Source of the DNA: Proteiniphilum acetatigenes DSM 18083 | GTDB lineage: Bacteria; Bacteroidota; Bacteroidia; Bacteroidales; Dysgonomonadaceae | DNA: 64,000 bases | Reading direction: 5' to 3' | Assembly (NCBI RefSeq): GCF_000380985.1 | Contig: NZ_KB905697.1 | Span: 186,001 to 250,000 of the forward strand | Part shown: positions 8,325 through 18,374 of the stretch, in pieces | Numbering within the stretch: position 1 is the stretch's first letter | Layout: each line of letters begins with the position of its first letter | Translations under genes and position numbers: made by a program | The notes under the pieces: generated by a model | Told to the model about the DNA's origin: nothing | What the model saw: only the letters and a program-made list of their open reading frames with translations | The model's database searches: none

Positions 8325-11300
8325 ATGCTCATTCTCTTATGTGCATATTATTCTATATGCCCGTTCCTTCCTTTGATGCAAGACGGTAAGGGCCTATATG
8401 CACAATCCTTACCTCCCCAGTCTCCCCAACTGCCCGACAGCACCCTTACTCCCAATATTATTCCCGCCCATTTAAAGGATCCACCCTCTGTACGAACAGA
8501 AGTCCGGTACGATCATCATACTAACCTCTATATTATTGAACGGATGATCGGCGATATGGTTGTCGGCATACCCATTGTCATGACACCGAAGGAGTATATG
8601 GAGTATCGTCTGAAGCAGATGCAAAACAGTCATTTCAGGGATCGTAATGCTTCAGGCGATAGCAGTCCACCACCCGTCCGCCCCACTCCACTCTCCCGAC
8701 AGCGGGCGAGGAATAATCAGGGTGCTACCATTTTCGGTCCCGGAGGGGTACGGTTGACCACACAAGGGTCTATAGAAATTTCTGCCGGATTAAAAAGGGA
8801 TGTAACCAATAACCCCACTCTGCCGCAACGGGCACGTGTACGCAATCGGTTCGATTTCGATCAGCAGATTCAACTCAATATGAACGCGAAGGTAGGCGAT
8901 AAGATTGATTTCAATATCAACTACGACAGCGACGCCACTTTTGACATGGATGCCAGACAGATAAAACTGGCATACCGGGGCGATGAAGATGAGATCATCC
9001 GGAATATCGAAGCAGGGAATGTGAGCATGACCACCACCAATTCACTTATCAACGGCGGGGCGGCACTGTTCGGTATAAAAGCGGATCTGCAGTTCGGCAA
9101 ACTACATATCAATACTCTTTTTTCCCAGCAACAATCGGAAACACAGACGGTGAACAGCCGCGGAGGGGTACAAACTACGCCGTTCGAATTCAATGCCGAC
9201 CAATATGATGAGAACAGGCACTTCTTCCTGGGTTACTATTTCCGTGAGTCATACGACCACGCATTGGGCAAGTTACCCTACGTCCAGTCACCGGTCTCGA
9301 TCACGCGGATGGAGGTATGGGTCACTAATAAACAGGGCAATTACGACCAGGTAAGAAACCTGGTCGCATTTGCCGACCTGGGGGAGTACAATACCATACA
9401 TAACCCTTTCTGGACACCGCAGGGGGGTGAAGAGTACCCGTATAACCGTGCCAACTCCATGTACGAGCAACTTGTTACTACTTATGCCGGCGCAAGAGAT
9501 ATTACCGCTACCGACAATACTTTACCTGACAACATAGTTCGTGGTATCGATTATGAGAAACTCGAAAATGCACGTCTTCTCAATCCGTCGGAATACACAT
9601 TCCAGACGCAGTTAGGGTATATCTCGCTTCAAATGCCGTTGCAGGCGGACGAAGTACTGGCGGTCGCTTTTGAATACACCCGCAACGGACAGGTATACCA
9701 GGTAGGAGAATTTTCCGATGATGTGGGGGGAGGTGCGCTCTTCATGAAACTGCTGAAACCGGTTTCTCTCTCCCCCCGATCTTACACCTGGGACCTGATG
9801 ATGAAAAATATCTATTCCGTAGGTTACAGCGCTTACGATTTACAGAAAGAACATTTCAAACTGCAGATCACCTACCAGAGCGATACTACCGGCATCTATC
9901 TGAACTATCTTCCCAACAGCGGGATCGAGGAAAAATTACTGTTACAGGTGATGAACCTCGACAGGCTCAATTCACGCAATGATCCCTATCCCGACGGGAT
10001 CTTCGACTTTCTGGACGGCTACACCATTGACAGCGGAAACGGACGTATTATCTTCCCCGTGGTGGAGCCATTTGGTTCGCACCTCCGGGAAAGAATCGGT
10101 AACGATGTCGTGGCTGACCGCTTTGTCTATCAGGAGTTATATGACTCCACACTCACCACTGCCCGCCAGGTGCCGGAAAAGAACAAATTCCGCATGAGTG
10201 GTGAGTACAGAGGTTCATCGGGGGCGGAGATCAACCTGAACGCAATGAATGTCCCGCGGGGATCGGTCAGGGTAACTGCCGGCGGCATTACCCTGACCGA
10301 GGGGGTGGATTATACTGTGGATTATCTCTCCGGCGTAGTACGTATTATCAACCGGTCAATCATCGATGCCGGCACCTCTGTGAGCGTCACACTCGAAAAC
10401 CGGATGGCATCACAGATGCAACGCAAAACACTGATGGGGGTGAATCTACTTTACAATTTCTCAAAGAATTTCTCCGCCGGTGCCACGCTGATGCACTATT
10501 ATGAAAAACCGCTTATCATGAAAACCGTTTTTGGCGATGAGTCGGCAAAAAACACCCTGTGGGGACTCAACATGGATTATAAAAAAGAATCCATCGCCCT
10601 GACCAACCTGCTCAACCTGCTGCCGTTCGTAGAAGCTACCGCTCCCTCCCAACTCTCGGCCAGGCTGGAATTTGCCCATCTGATCGCGGGACATTACAAA
10701 AACAAATACACGGGCGGTTATTCCTATCTCGACGATTTCGAGTCCTCCGCTTCAGGGATCGACCTCCGCAACCCTTACGGCTGGTCGCTTGCCGCCACAC
10801 CTTATAACAACACCTCTACCGGGTTATTTCCCGAAGCGATTCTTTCCAACAATATCGAATACGGCAAAAACCGGGCGCAACTGGCGTGGTTCTATATCGA
10901 CGGTATGTTCACCTACAGAAACTCGGGACTCACCCCCTCCCATATCAGGAACGACGCCGAACAGCTTTCCGACCACCGCGTGCGCGAGATCTATGAACGG
11001 GAGATATTCCCCGGCAGGGATGCCTATTTCGGGCAACCCGCCACCATCCCGGTACTCAATCTCTCCTACTATCCTAACGAGCGGGGGCCATATAACCTCG
11101 ACACCAACGTAGACAGTGAGGGCAGGCTGCTCAATCCACAGGACCGCTGGGGTGGCATTACCCGCCGGATGGATGTCCGCGATTTTGAAGCAGCCAATAT
11201 CGAATACATAGAGCTCTGGCTGATGGATCCTTTCGTGAATGATACGTTGGGTACCTCACAAGGGGGCGACCTCTATTTTAACCTGGGGGAAATATCGGAA

Positions 11301-14300
11301 GATGTGTTGAAAGACGGCAAGAAATTCTTTGAGAACGGACTGCCGGTCGATGGGGATACCACAGCCGTAGGTTATTCGGTATGGGGAAAGTACCCCAGGC
11401 GCCAGTCTACCGTCTATGCTTTCGACAATTCCCGGGGCGACGAATCCCGCCGGCTACAGGATGTGGGGCTGAACGGGTTGAGCAGCGAAGAAGAAAAATC
11501 ATATCCCGCTTACAGGGATTATCTGGAAACATTGCGTCCCCGCCTGTCGGGTGAAACCCTTTCGCGGATGCAGGAAGATGCCCATTCGCCACTCAATGAT
11601 CCGTCCGGGGACAGTTTCCGCCATTATCGGGGAACAGAACAGGACAGGCAACAGTTGAGTATCCTCGACCGGTATAAGTACTTCAACGGCACAGAAGGAA
11701 ATTCACTCTCTCCGGAAGATGGGAATCCCTATTCCACAGCCTCACGGGCTACTCCCGATATCGAGGATATCGACAATGACAACACCCTCAATGAGAATGA
11801 GTCCTATTACCAGTACAAAATCTCCCTCCGCCCCGAAGCGTTGGAGGTGGGTACCAATTTCATCGCGGACAAACGGGAAACGAGCGTACGGTTACGAAAC
11901 GGAACGGACGGGAAAGTCACCTGGTATCAATTTAAAATCCCTATCCGGGAATACCAGGTAAAAACAGGCAATATAGAGGGGTTCAATAATATCCGTTTTA
12001 TGCGGATGTTCCTTACCGGTTTCGAAGAGCCGCAGTTCCTGCGCTTTGCCACACTGGAACTGAAACGAAGCGAATGGAGGAACTACCGGAATGATCTCGC
12101 CTCCGGTGGAGCGGTTACCGGATCCGGCAACCTCGATATCTCAACGGTCAATATCGAGGAGAACGGCCGCCGCACGCCGGTCAACTATGTCCTTCCGCCG
12201 GGTGTTACCCGTATTCTCGATCCGGGACAACCCCAACTACGGCAGGAAAATGAACAGTCGCTCTCTCTGAAAGTGACTGATCTCGATCCGGATGACAGCC
12301 GCGCAGTCTATAAGGGCAGCATGTACGACCTGCGTCGATACAAACGCCTGCAGATGTTTGTCCACGCGGAACGGTTGCCTGAAGATCCGGGAACCCTACA
12401 GGATGGCGACCTCTCTATCTTCCTGCGACTGGGATCGGATTACAGGAATAATTACTATGAATACGAGATCCCTCTACGACTCACCCCCGAGGGGCAATAC
12501 AGTTCCAATAACCTGCCGGATCAGGAGAAGGTATGGCCGGGAGAGAATATGCTCGATTTCCCGCTCACGCTGCTTACCAACCTGAAATTAGCACGTAATG
12601 CAGACAAACAACACGATGACGGAGTATCCTTTTTTATACCTTACACACGTCCCGATCCTGAAAAGCAGGAAAACAGGATCACCATCACCGGCAATCCGTC
12701 ACTGGCCGAAGTAAAAGTGCTGATGATCGGCATCAGAAATAACACCGACAGTCACAGGTCAGCAGAAATATGGGTCAACGAACTACGTCTGAGCGAATTC
12801 GACGAGAAAGGAGGCTGGGCAGCACAAGGAAATGTGCAACTGGCGCTGTCCGACATCGGGACAGTCAGTTTCTCCGGCCGGAAAGAGACGGCCGGCTTTG
12901 GAGCACTTAGCCAAAGCCTATTGGAACGACGCGACGATGATTTCACATCGGTACAACTGGCATTGAATCTGGAGATGGGACGCTTTCTGCCCAAACAGTT
13001 CAAGCTGTCGGCACCTCTCTATTTCTCCTACTCCAACCAGCTCACGGCACCCCTCTACGATCCGTTCAACCAGGATATACTACTCTCAGAATCCCTTCAA
13101 CATTCCGCCACACCGTTCCTGCGCGACTCGATACGGAGAATCGCTACCACCGGCATCAAAGATGTAAGCTTCAGCCTCAGCAACGTGAAGATGGATATCA
13201 AAAGTAAACATCCGATGCCTTATGACCCGGCCAATTTCAGTTTCACCTACGCCCGCAACGAAAACCAACGCCGAAGCCCCGATACCGAATATGCTACTCT
13301 GAGAGATTTCAGGATCCAGGCCAATTATGACTACACACCACAGACCAAGACCTGGGAACCATTCAGGAACAGCAACTCCAATTCCGGTTGGACAAAACCG
13401 CTCCGGGCAATGAACCTCAATTACCTGCCCAATAATATCCGGCTTAGCTCCGATCTCGTGCGCCATTATGAAGAGGTGCAGTTACGCGACCTGAACGCCT
13501 ATGCTGAGGGGATCACACAAGCAGAGCAAAAATACTTGTCATTTAGCCGTAATTTTTTCTGGAATCGGGATATCTCTATTACCTGGGATCTGACGCGCAA
13601 CCTGAGAACCGCTTTCCGGTCGGGTACCGTCGCCGAGATCGAGGAACCCTATCTGCAGGTGAACAAAGAGCTTAACAGGAGCGATTACTCGATATGGAAA
13701 GACTCAGTGATGCAGAGCATCCGCGAACTGGGAAAACCGTTGAACTATGCACAGACGGCCGATGTGACCTACACCCTGCCGTTCGCTCATATTCCACTGC
13801 TCGACTGGATTAGCTCCAGTGCTGCCTATCACTCCCGCTACCGCTGGGAACGAGGCGCAATAATAGAGGACGAGAGGATTGGCAATTTTTTGCAGAACGA
13901 CCTTTCGTTCACACTCAACAATCGTTTCAACATGATATCGCTCTACAATAAAATTCCCTTTTTACGGGAGATCAACAACCGTTTTGCCGGTGAATGGCAT
14001 CCTCAAAAGGACAACAGGCAAGGCAACGAGGGAAACATACGCCAGGCCGGCACTCCTCCCGGAGCATGGAACAGCACCGGGCAGGATATTGCCCGGTATG
14101 CTGCACAGACGCTGATGATGCTCCGGAGTGTCAGCATCAATTGGGGATACCGGTCGCGTAGCGATATCCCCGGCTTTGAGGGAATGATCGGCGACTTTTT
14201 CGGGCAGGCTCATATGCCGGGAAGGCTACAACCCGGATGGAAATTTGCTTTCGGTTTTGAGGGTGGCGAGCGGTTCGTCGAGAAGTTGAAAACCAATAAC

Positions 14301-15590
14301 CTTCTTGTGCTGAACGAAAACAACATCACCCCGGCGATCTATAATGAAACAAGGAATCTGCGGCTCGATGCCTCCTTAGAGCCGCTTCCGGGGCTAAGGA
14401 TAGACCTGAATGCCTTGTATGAAAAAAATCATCGGACAGAAATCCAATATATGTTCGACGATATGCCCAAAAAGAGGGGAGGCAGTTTCGCCATGACCAT
14501 ACAGACCCTTTCTTCGGCTTTTGAAACATCCAAAGCGGACAACAACTACCGTTCACCTGCGTTCGAAAAGTTCCTCGGGAACCGACAGATCATCGCGGAA
14601 CGCACAAGGCAACAATACGCAGGCACAAACTACCCGACAGGAGGATTTCTTACCGGGAGCGACTACGAGGGTGAACCCTTCGACAGCAGCACGGGCGACG
14701 TGGATATCAACTCGGCCGATGTACTTATCCCCGCTTTCCTGGCCGCTTATACAGGTAAAGACCCGGGATCGGTGGGACTCACTCCTTTTCCGGATATCTC
14801 CGCACTATTACCCAACTGGCTTGTCTCGTATAACCTGATAAGACTGCTGCCTCAACTGGGTGAACATATGCAGTCGCTCACCCTCACCCATCAATACCTT
14901 TCCCAGTACAGGATCGGATCGTTCGAATCCTTTATGAGCTGGGTACCTCTCTCCGATGGAAGCGATCTGGGGTATATACGTGACGCGGTATCCGGCTCTC
15001 CTGTTCCCTCCTCTCCATTCAACATATCTTCTGCGAGTATTCAGGAGAGTTTCAATCCATTGATCGAAGCCCGGGGAGTATGGGATAACAACATAAGCCT
15101 CCATTTCAGGATTAACAGAAGCAGAGCGCTCAACCTCAACATTGCTTCCTATCAGATTGTGGAGACGAGTGACCGCGATATTGTGACCGGTCTGGGATAC
15201 CGTATCCAGCACTTCAACCGCATCATTGGTCTTGGGGCAAATTCTACGCAAAGAGAGCGCCGGAGACCCTCCGCAGGTAAAACGACCGGCGATACACAAC
15301 CGGACGACAGGACGGCCGCGTTCAGTAACGATCTCAATATCCGCCTCGATATTTCACGGAAAATCACCCATGCGATGATCAGAAGAATTGAAGAAGGGTT
15401 TACACAGGCCACAAGCGGCATCAGGACAACCACTATCAGCTTTTCAGCCGACTATTCATTAAGCAGGTTGGTCACCCTGCGTGCTTTTTTTGACAAGATG
15501 GTTCACCGGCCGCTTGTTTCATCAGGTTCCTACCCCACTTCAACCACAAGTGCAGGAATAAGCCTCCGATTCAATATGGATCAAAATTGA
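8325..15590 (+). CDS. sprA: Type IX secretion system outer-membrane translocon SprA (Sov)
   Basis: SprA is the very large outer-membrane beta-barrel through which type IX cargo leaves the cell; the Porphyromonas gingivalis homologue is Sov. At 2,421 residues it has the usual length. The first 27 residues are a probable signal sequence ending near LYAQS. Family features include VRTEVRYDHHTNLYIIE, the glycine- and asparagine-rich barrel strands RVRNRFDFDQQIQLNMNAKV and KIDFNINYDSDATFDMD, GNVSMTTTNSLI, and NPYGWSLAATPYN; the C-terminus ends in a phenylalanine-bearing strand, GISLRFNMDQN. The ATG at 8325 is the earliest in-frame start near the signal sequence. There is no other type IX gene in the window. 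Its presence implies that the organism exports CTD-tagged proteins. Confidence 0.95.
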   Translation: MLILLCAYYSICPFLPLMQDGKGLYAQSLPPQSPQLPDSTLTPNIIPAHLKDPPSVRTEVRYDHHTNLYIIERMIGDMVVGIPIVMTPKEYMEYRLKQMQNSHFRDRNASGDSSPPPVRPTPLSRQRARNNQGATIFGPGGVRLTTQGSIEISAGLKRDVTNNPTLPQRARVRNRFDFDQQIQLNMNAKVGDKIDFNINYDSDATFDMDARQIKLAYRGDEDEIIRNIEAGNVSMTTTNSLINGGAALFGIKADLQFGKLHINTLFSQQQSETQTVNSRGGVQTTPFEFNADQYDENRHFFLGYYFRESYDHALGKLPYVQSPVSITRMEVWVTNKQGNYDQVRNLVAFADLGEYNTIHNPFWTPQGGEEYPYNRANSMYEQLVTTYAGARDITATDNTLPDNIVRGIDYEKLENARLLNPSEYTFQTQLGYISLQMPLQADEVLAVAFEYTRNGQVYQVGEFSDDVGGGALFMKLLKPVSLSPRSYTWDLMMKNIYSVGYSAYDLQKEHFKLQITYQSDTTGIYLNYLPNSGIEEKLLLQVMNLDRLNSRNDPYPDGIFDFLDGYTIDSGNGRIIFPVVEPFGSHLRERIGNDVVADRFVYQELYDSTLTTARQVPEKNKFRMSGEYRGSSGAEINLNAMNVPRGSVRVTAGGITLTEGVDYTVDYLSGVVRIINRSIIDAGTSVSVTLENRMASQMQRKTLMGVNLLYNFSKNFSAGATLMHYYEKPLIMKTVFGDESAKNTLWGLNMDYKKESIALTNLLNLLPFVEATAPSQLSARLEFAHLIAGHYKNKYTGGYSYLDDFESSASGIDLRNPYGWSLAATPYNNTSTGLFPEAILSNNIEYGKNRAQLAWFYIDGMFTYRNSGLTPSHIRNDAEQLSDHRVREIYEREIFPGRDAYFGQPATIPVLNLSYYPNERGPYNLDTNVDSEGRLLNPQDRWGGITRRMDVRDFEAANIEYIELWLMDPFVNDTLGTSQGGDLYFNLGEISEDVLKDGKKFFENGLPVDGDTTAVGYSVWGKYPRRQSTVYAFDNSRGDESRRLQDVGLNGLSSEEEKSYPAYRDYLETLRPRLSGETLSRMQEDAHSPLNDPSGDSFRHYRGTEQDRQQLSILDRYKYFNGTEGNSLSPEDGNPYSTASRATPDIEDIDNDNTLNENESYYQYKISLRPEALEVGTNFIADKRETSVRLRNGTDGKVTWYQFKIPIREYQVKTGNIEGFNNIRFMRMFLTGFEEPQFLRFATLELKRSEWRNYRNDLASGGAVTGSGNLDISTVNIEENGRRTPVNYVLPPGVTRILDPGQPQLRQENEQSLSLKVTDLDPDDSRAVYKGSMYDLRRYKRLQMFVHAERLPEDPGTLQDGDLSIFLRLGSDYRNNYYEYEIPLRLTPEGQYSSNNLPDQEKVWPGENMLDFPLTLLTNLKLARNADKQHDDGVSFFIPYTRPDPEKQENRITITGNPSLAEVKVLMIGIRNNTDSHRSAEIWVNELRLSEFDEKGGWAAQGNVQLALSDIGTVSFSGRKETAGFGALSQSLLERRDDDFTSVQLALNLEMGRFLPKQFKLSAPLYFSYSNQLTAPLYDPFNQDILLSESLQHSATPFLRDSIRRIATTGIKDVSFSLSNVKMDIKSKHPMPYDPANFSFTYARNENQRRSPDTEYATLRDFRIQANYDYTPQTKTWEPFRNSNSNSGWTKPLRAMNLNYLPNNIRLSSDLVRHYEEVQLRDLNAYAEGITQAEQKYLSFSRNFFWNRDISITWDLTRNLRTAFRSGTVAEIEEPYLQVNKELNRSDYSIWKDSVMQSIRELGKPLNYAQTADVTYTLPFAHIPLLDWISSSAAYHSRYRWERGAIIEDERIGNFLQNDLSFTLNNRFNMISLYNKIPFLREINNRFAGEWHPQKDNRQGNEGNIRQAGTPPGAWNSTGQDIARYAAQTLMMLRSVSINWGYRSRSDIPGFEGMIGDFFGQAHMPGRLQPGWKFAFGFEGGERFVEKLKTNNLLVLNENNITPAIYNETRNLRLDASLEPLPGLRIDLNALYEKNHRTEIQYMFDDMPKKRGGSFAMTIQTLSSAFETSKADNNYRSPAFEKFLGNRQIIAERTRQQYAGTNYPTGGFLTGSDYEGEPFDSSTGDVDINSADVLIPAFLAAYTGKDPGSVGLTPFPDISALLPNWLVSYNLIRLLPQLGEHMQSLTLTHQYLSQYRIGSFESFMSWVPLSDGSDLGYIRDAVSGSPVPSSPFNISSASIQESFNPLIEARGVWDNNISLHFRINRSRALNLNIASYQIVETSDRDIVTGLGYRIQHFNRIIGLGANSTQRERRRPSAGKTTGDTQPDDRTAAFSNDLNIRLDISRKITHAMIRRIEEGFTQATSGIRTTTISFSADYSLSRLVTLRAFFDKMVHRPLVSSGSYPTSTTSAGISLRFNMDQN

Positions 15591-15928
15591 TTTGATGATT
15601 CATTGATCGAAAGAGATTGACAAGAGATTGGGGATGGGGAGATTGATGGAAGATGGAATCTTGAATTGCAAATCGACGAAGTCAAATCCGAATTGCAAAT
15701 CAGCGTAAGCTAAATTTTAAATCTCGAACGTGCTAAACAAATCCTAAAATGAAAACCTGATCGGAGACATTCTATTAATTTATGTTGTAAAAGGCACCTC
15801 CTTACGATTTTTTTTAATTTTAAGGACAAGTGTTAAACAAAAAAGAGGTTTATTTGTTAAATTAAAATGAAGAGAGACGATCTTTGAAATAAGATTATCA
15901 CTAAAACGGAGGTAAGTAAAAGAAGTGT
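15591..15928. other. Intergenic region between sprA and rprX
   Basis: This 338-bp gap has no credible gene. Its first half is repetitive, with GAGATTGGGGATGGGGAGATTGA-like phrases resembling those before queA and two copies of GAATTGCAAATC 27 bp apart. Its AT-rich second half is the likely rprX promoter region. A TTTG is followed 22 nt later by GATCTTTG, one mismatch from the -7 consensus, ending about 40 nt before the start codon. Confidence 0.45.
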
Positions 15929-17488
15929 ATGAAAAAATCGACTATCTGGTTGCTTGCTATTGTGATGTTCACTGCGTTTTTTGTATTGTTATTCCTGCAG
16001 GTTAGGTATATGAGTACCAGTCTGGATATTCGTACTCAGCAATTCGACGAACAGGTAAACAGAAGCCTGTATAACGTGATGAAAGACCTGGAAAAGGATC
16101 AGACGCGAAGATACCTGGAACAGGATATGATTGAATCGGAAAACAGGTATTCACAATACAACAGACCGCAAATCTCACAAAGTATCACGAGTGAAAGCAG
16201 TAGTACAACGATTACCAGCCCCGATGGAAGTGAAACAAGAATCGAACTGAGCAGGGCACAGCAGTCGGTACGCCCGCAACAACAGCGGGAGAGTGTGTTT
16301 TTATCCCCTAACCAGGGTTCCAGCACCATCTCCAGAACACAGTACGACTTGCAGCAATCTTTGTCGAAACGCTATCTGCATGAACGTCAATTGCTGGATG
16401 AAGTTGTGCTCGACATAATGACCCGGGCAAGTGATGAACCGATTGAGAAAAGGGTAGATTTCAACAAAGTGGAGCAATACATCCGGTATGAATTGGCTTA
16501 CAATGGGTTGAATGTACCTTTCAGTTTTCAGATTGTAGATTTCAACAATAAAGTGGTCTACTCCTCACCGGGGTTCTCCACAAAGCAGAAAGACGCGATC
16601 TACAATCAGATTCTGTTTCCCAAAGACCCACCGGCAAAATTAAACAGGCTAAGGGTTTATTTCCCGACGAGAAGTAATTATGTGTACGGCGAACTTTCTT
16701 TCTTTATTCCGTCGCTTATATTCACGATTATCCTGCTGATAACGTTTATATTTACGGTGGTATCACTCTTCAGGCAAAAGCGTTTGTCTGAAATGAAAAA
16801 CGATTTTATTAACAATATGACGCATGAGCTTAAAACACCCGTCTCTACCATCTCGCTGGCATCACAGATGCTCAAGGATGAATCGATACTGAAATCACCC
16901 GAAGTGTTCAAACATGTCACCGGTGTGATCCACGACGAAACCAAAAGATTGAGTTTTCAGGTAGAAAAGGTGCTGCAGATGTCACTTTTCGACAAGCAGA
17001 AGGCCACTCTGAAAATGAAAGAGATCGATGCAAACGATCTGGTGGTGAGTGTGGCCAATACGCATGTGTTGAAAGTAGAAAAACTGGAAGGGACCCTTGA
17101 TATCGACCTTCAGGCAGAGGAATCTACTATTAAAGTGGACGAGATGCATTTCACCAATGTGATTTTCAACATTCTCGACAATGCGCTGAAATATAAGAAG
17201 AAGGATGTTCCGCCGGAGTTAATGATCCGAACAAGAAACGAAGGAAATAAGATCATTATCAGTATTGAGGATAATGGAATCGGAATGAGAAAGGAGGATG
17301 CGAAGAAAGTATTTGACCGGTTTTACCGTGTGCCTACCGGCAACCGTCACGATGTAAAAGGATTCGGCCTGGGACTGGCATACGTAAAAAAAATCGTGAC
17401 TGACATGGACGGTACCATTCGTGCCGATAGTGAATTAGGAAAAGGAACAAAATTTATAATAAGTTTACCCGTAATAACACAAAAATGA
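15929..17488 (+). CDS. rprX: Sensor histidine kinase RprX
   Basis: This inner-membrane sensor kinase pairs with RprY. At 519 residues it matches Bacteroides fragilis RprX in length and in N-terminal pattern (MKKSTIWLLAIVMF, QFDEQVNRSLYNV). Transmembrane helices lie at about 6-24 and 258-280 and enclose a periplasmic sensor region of roughly 230 residues. The dimerisation/phosphoacceptor motif is NNMTHELKTPVSTIS with His299. The ATPase domain shows NILDNALKYKKK (N box), EDNGIGM (G1) and GFGLGLAYVKK (G2). rprY follows after one base. In Bacteroidetes this pair is tied to stress responses and envelope or antibiotic-sensitivity phenotypes; the signal sensed is not known from the sequence. Confidence 0.92.
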   Translation: MKKSTIWLLAIVMFTAFFVLLFLQVRYMSTSLDIRTQQFDEQVNRSLYNVMKDLEKDQTRRYLEQDMIESENRYSQYNRPQISQSITSESSSTTITSPDGSETRIELSRAQQSVRPQQQRESVFLSPNQGSSTISRTQYDLQQSLSKRYLHERQLLDEVVLDIMTRASDEPIEKRVDFNKVEQYIRYELAYNGLNVPFSFQIVDFNNKVVYSSPGFSTKQKDAIYNQILFPKDPPAKLNRLRVYFPTRSNYVYGELSFFIPSLIFTIILLITFIFTVVSLFRQKRLSEMKNDFINNMTHELKTPVSTISLASQMLKDESILKSPEVFKHVTGVIHDETKRLSFQVEKVLQMSLFDKQKATLKMKEIDANDLVVSVANTHVLKVEKLEGTLDIDLQAEESTIKVDEMHFTNVIFNILDNALKYKKKDVPPELMIRTRNEGNKIIISIEDNGIGMRKEDAKKVFDRFYRVPTGNRHDVKGFGLGLAYVKKIVTDMDGTIRADSELGKGTKFIISLPVITQK

Positions 17489-17489
17489 T

Positions 17490-18206
17490 ATGGAAGAGAA
17501 GTTAAAAATTTTTTTATGCGAAGATGATGAGAATCTTGGCATGTTGCTGAGAGAATATCTCCAGGCAAAAGGGTTTGACACCGATCTGTTTCCCGACGGG
17601 GAAGCCGGTTTCAAAGGATTTGTAAAGACGAAGTATGATCTTTGCATCGTGGATGTGATGATGCCTAAAAAAGACGGAATTACGCTTGTAAAAGAAATAA
17701 GAACCATCAATACAGAAATCCCCGTGATCTTCCTGACTGCAAAAAATATGAAGGAAGATGTGTTGGAAGGGTTCAAAGCAGGTGCCGATGATTACATCAC
17801 CAAACCATTCAGTATGGAAGAGTTGGTACTTCGTATTGAAGCGATCATCCGCCGTGTGAAAGGCAAGAAGAGCAAAGAACAACAAGTCTATAGCTTTGGC
17901 ACAATGACATTCGATACCCAAAAGCAAATTCTTTCTATTGGTGATACCCAGACAAAACTGACCACCAAAGAATCTGAGTTGCTTTCGCTCCTCTGCGCGC
18001 ATGCAAATGATATCCTGGAACGGAATCATGCCCTGAAACAAATATGGGAAGAGGATACCTATTTCAATGCACGCAGTATGGATGTGTATATCACTAAGTT
18101 GCGTAAATTGCTAAAACCTGAGCCTAATATCGAGATTATCAATATCCACGGTAAAGGTTACAAATTGATTGTTCCTACCGATGAAAATGAAAATAGTGAA
18201 CAATAA
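17490..18206 (+). CDS. rprY: Response regulator RprY (OmpR family)
   Basis: The 238-residue DNA-binding response regulator is the partner of RprX. The receiver domain occupies residues 1-120, with acidic pocket EDDE at 11-14, phosphoacceptor Asp55 in LCIVDVMMPK and the KPFSMEEL loop near 110. A winged-helix domain follows from about 135 (KQILSIGDTQTKLTTKESELL) and ends with SMDVYITKLRKLL and INIHGKGYKL. The sequence closely follows B. fragilis RprY as I recall it. Its ATG lies one base after the rprX stop, so translation is coupled. A hairpin terminator lies 20 bp downstream. Confidence 0.94.
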   Translation: MEEKLKIFLCEDDENLGMLLREYLQAKGFDTDLFPDGEAGFKGFVKTKYDLCIVDVMMPKKDGITLVKEIRTINTEIPVIFLTAKNMKEDVLEGFKAGADDYITKPFSMEELVLRIEAIIRRVKGKKSKEQQVYSFGTMTFDTQKQILSIGDTQTKLTTKESELLSLLCAHANDILERNHALKQIWEEDTYFNARSMDVYITKLRKLLKPEPNIEIINIHGKGYKLIVPTDENENSEQ

Positions 18207-18225
18207 ATACGATTTCTGATCTTAC

Positions 18226-18255
18226 AAAAGCCGCTTCCGTAAGGAGCGGCTTTTT
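18226..18255 (+). terminator. Intrinsic terminator of the rprXY operon
   Basis: AAAAGCCGCTTCC pairs with GGAGCGGCTTTT around a short GTAA loop with one bulged base, followed by five T residues. Confidence 0.88.
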
Positions 18256-18331
18256 CATTCAAAAAACCAGACTATTTCAAATCTTATTGCACTTTTTCTC
18301 GTAACAGAACCGTAACATTCAATTTATTGAC

Positions 18332-18339
18332 TACTTTTG
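18332..18339 (+). promoter_or_regulatory. -7 promoter element for the CDP-alcohol phosphatidyltransferase gene
   Basis: TACTTTTG fits TAnnTTTG exactly and lies 36 nt before the start codon, just after the rprXY terminator. The -33 box is not obvious. Confidence 0.5.
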
Positions 18340-18374
18340 TAATAAGGTATGGATAAAATAAAGATAGGTTCAAA

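Noticed and set aside
14808-15299. A 163-codon minus-strand open frame inside sprA
   Set aside because: It is antisense to conserved SprA sequence with no independent support.
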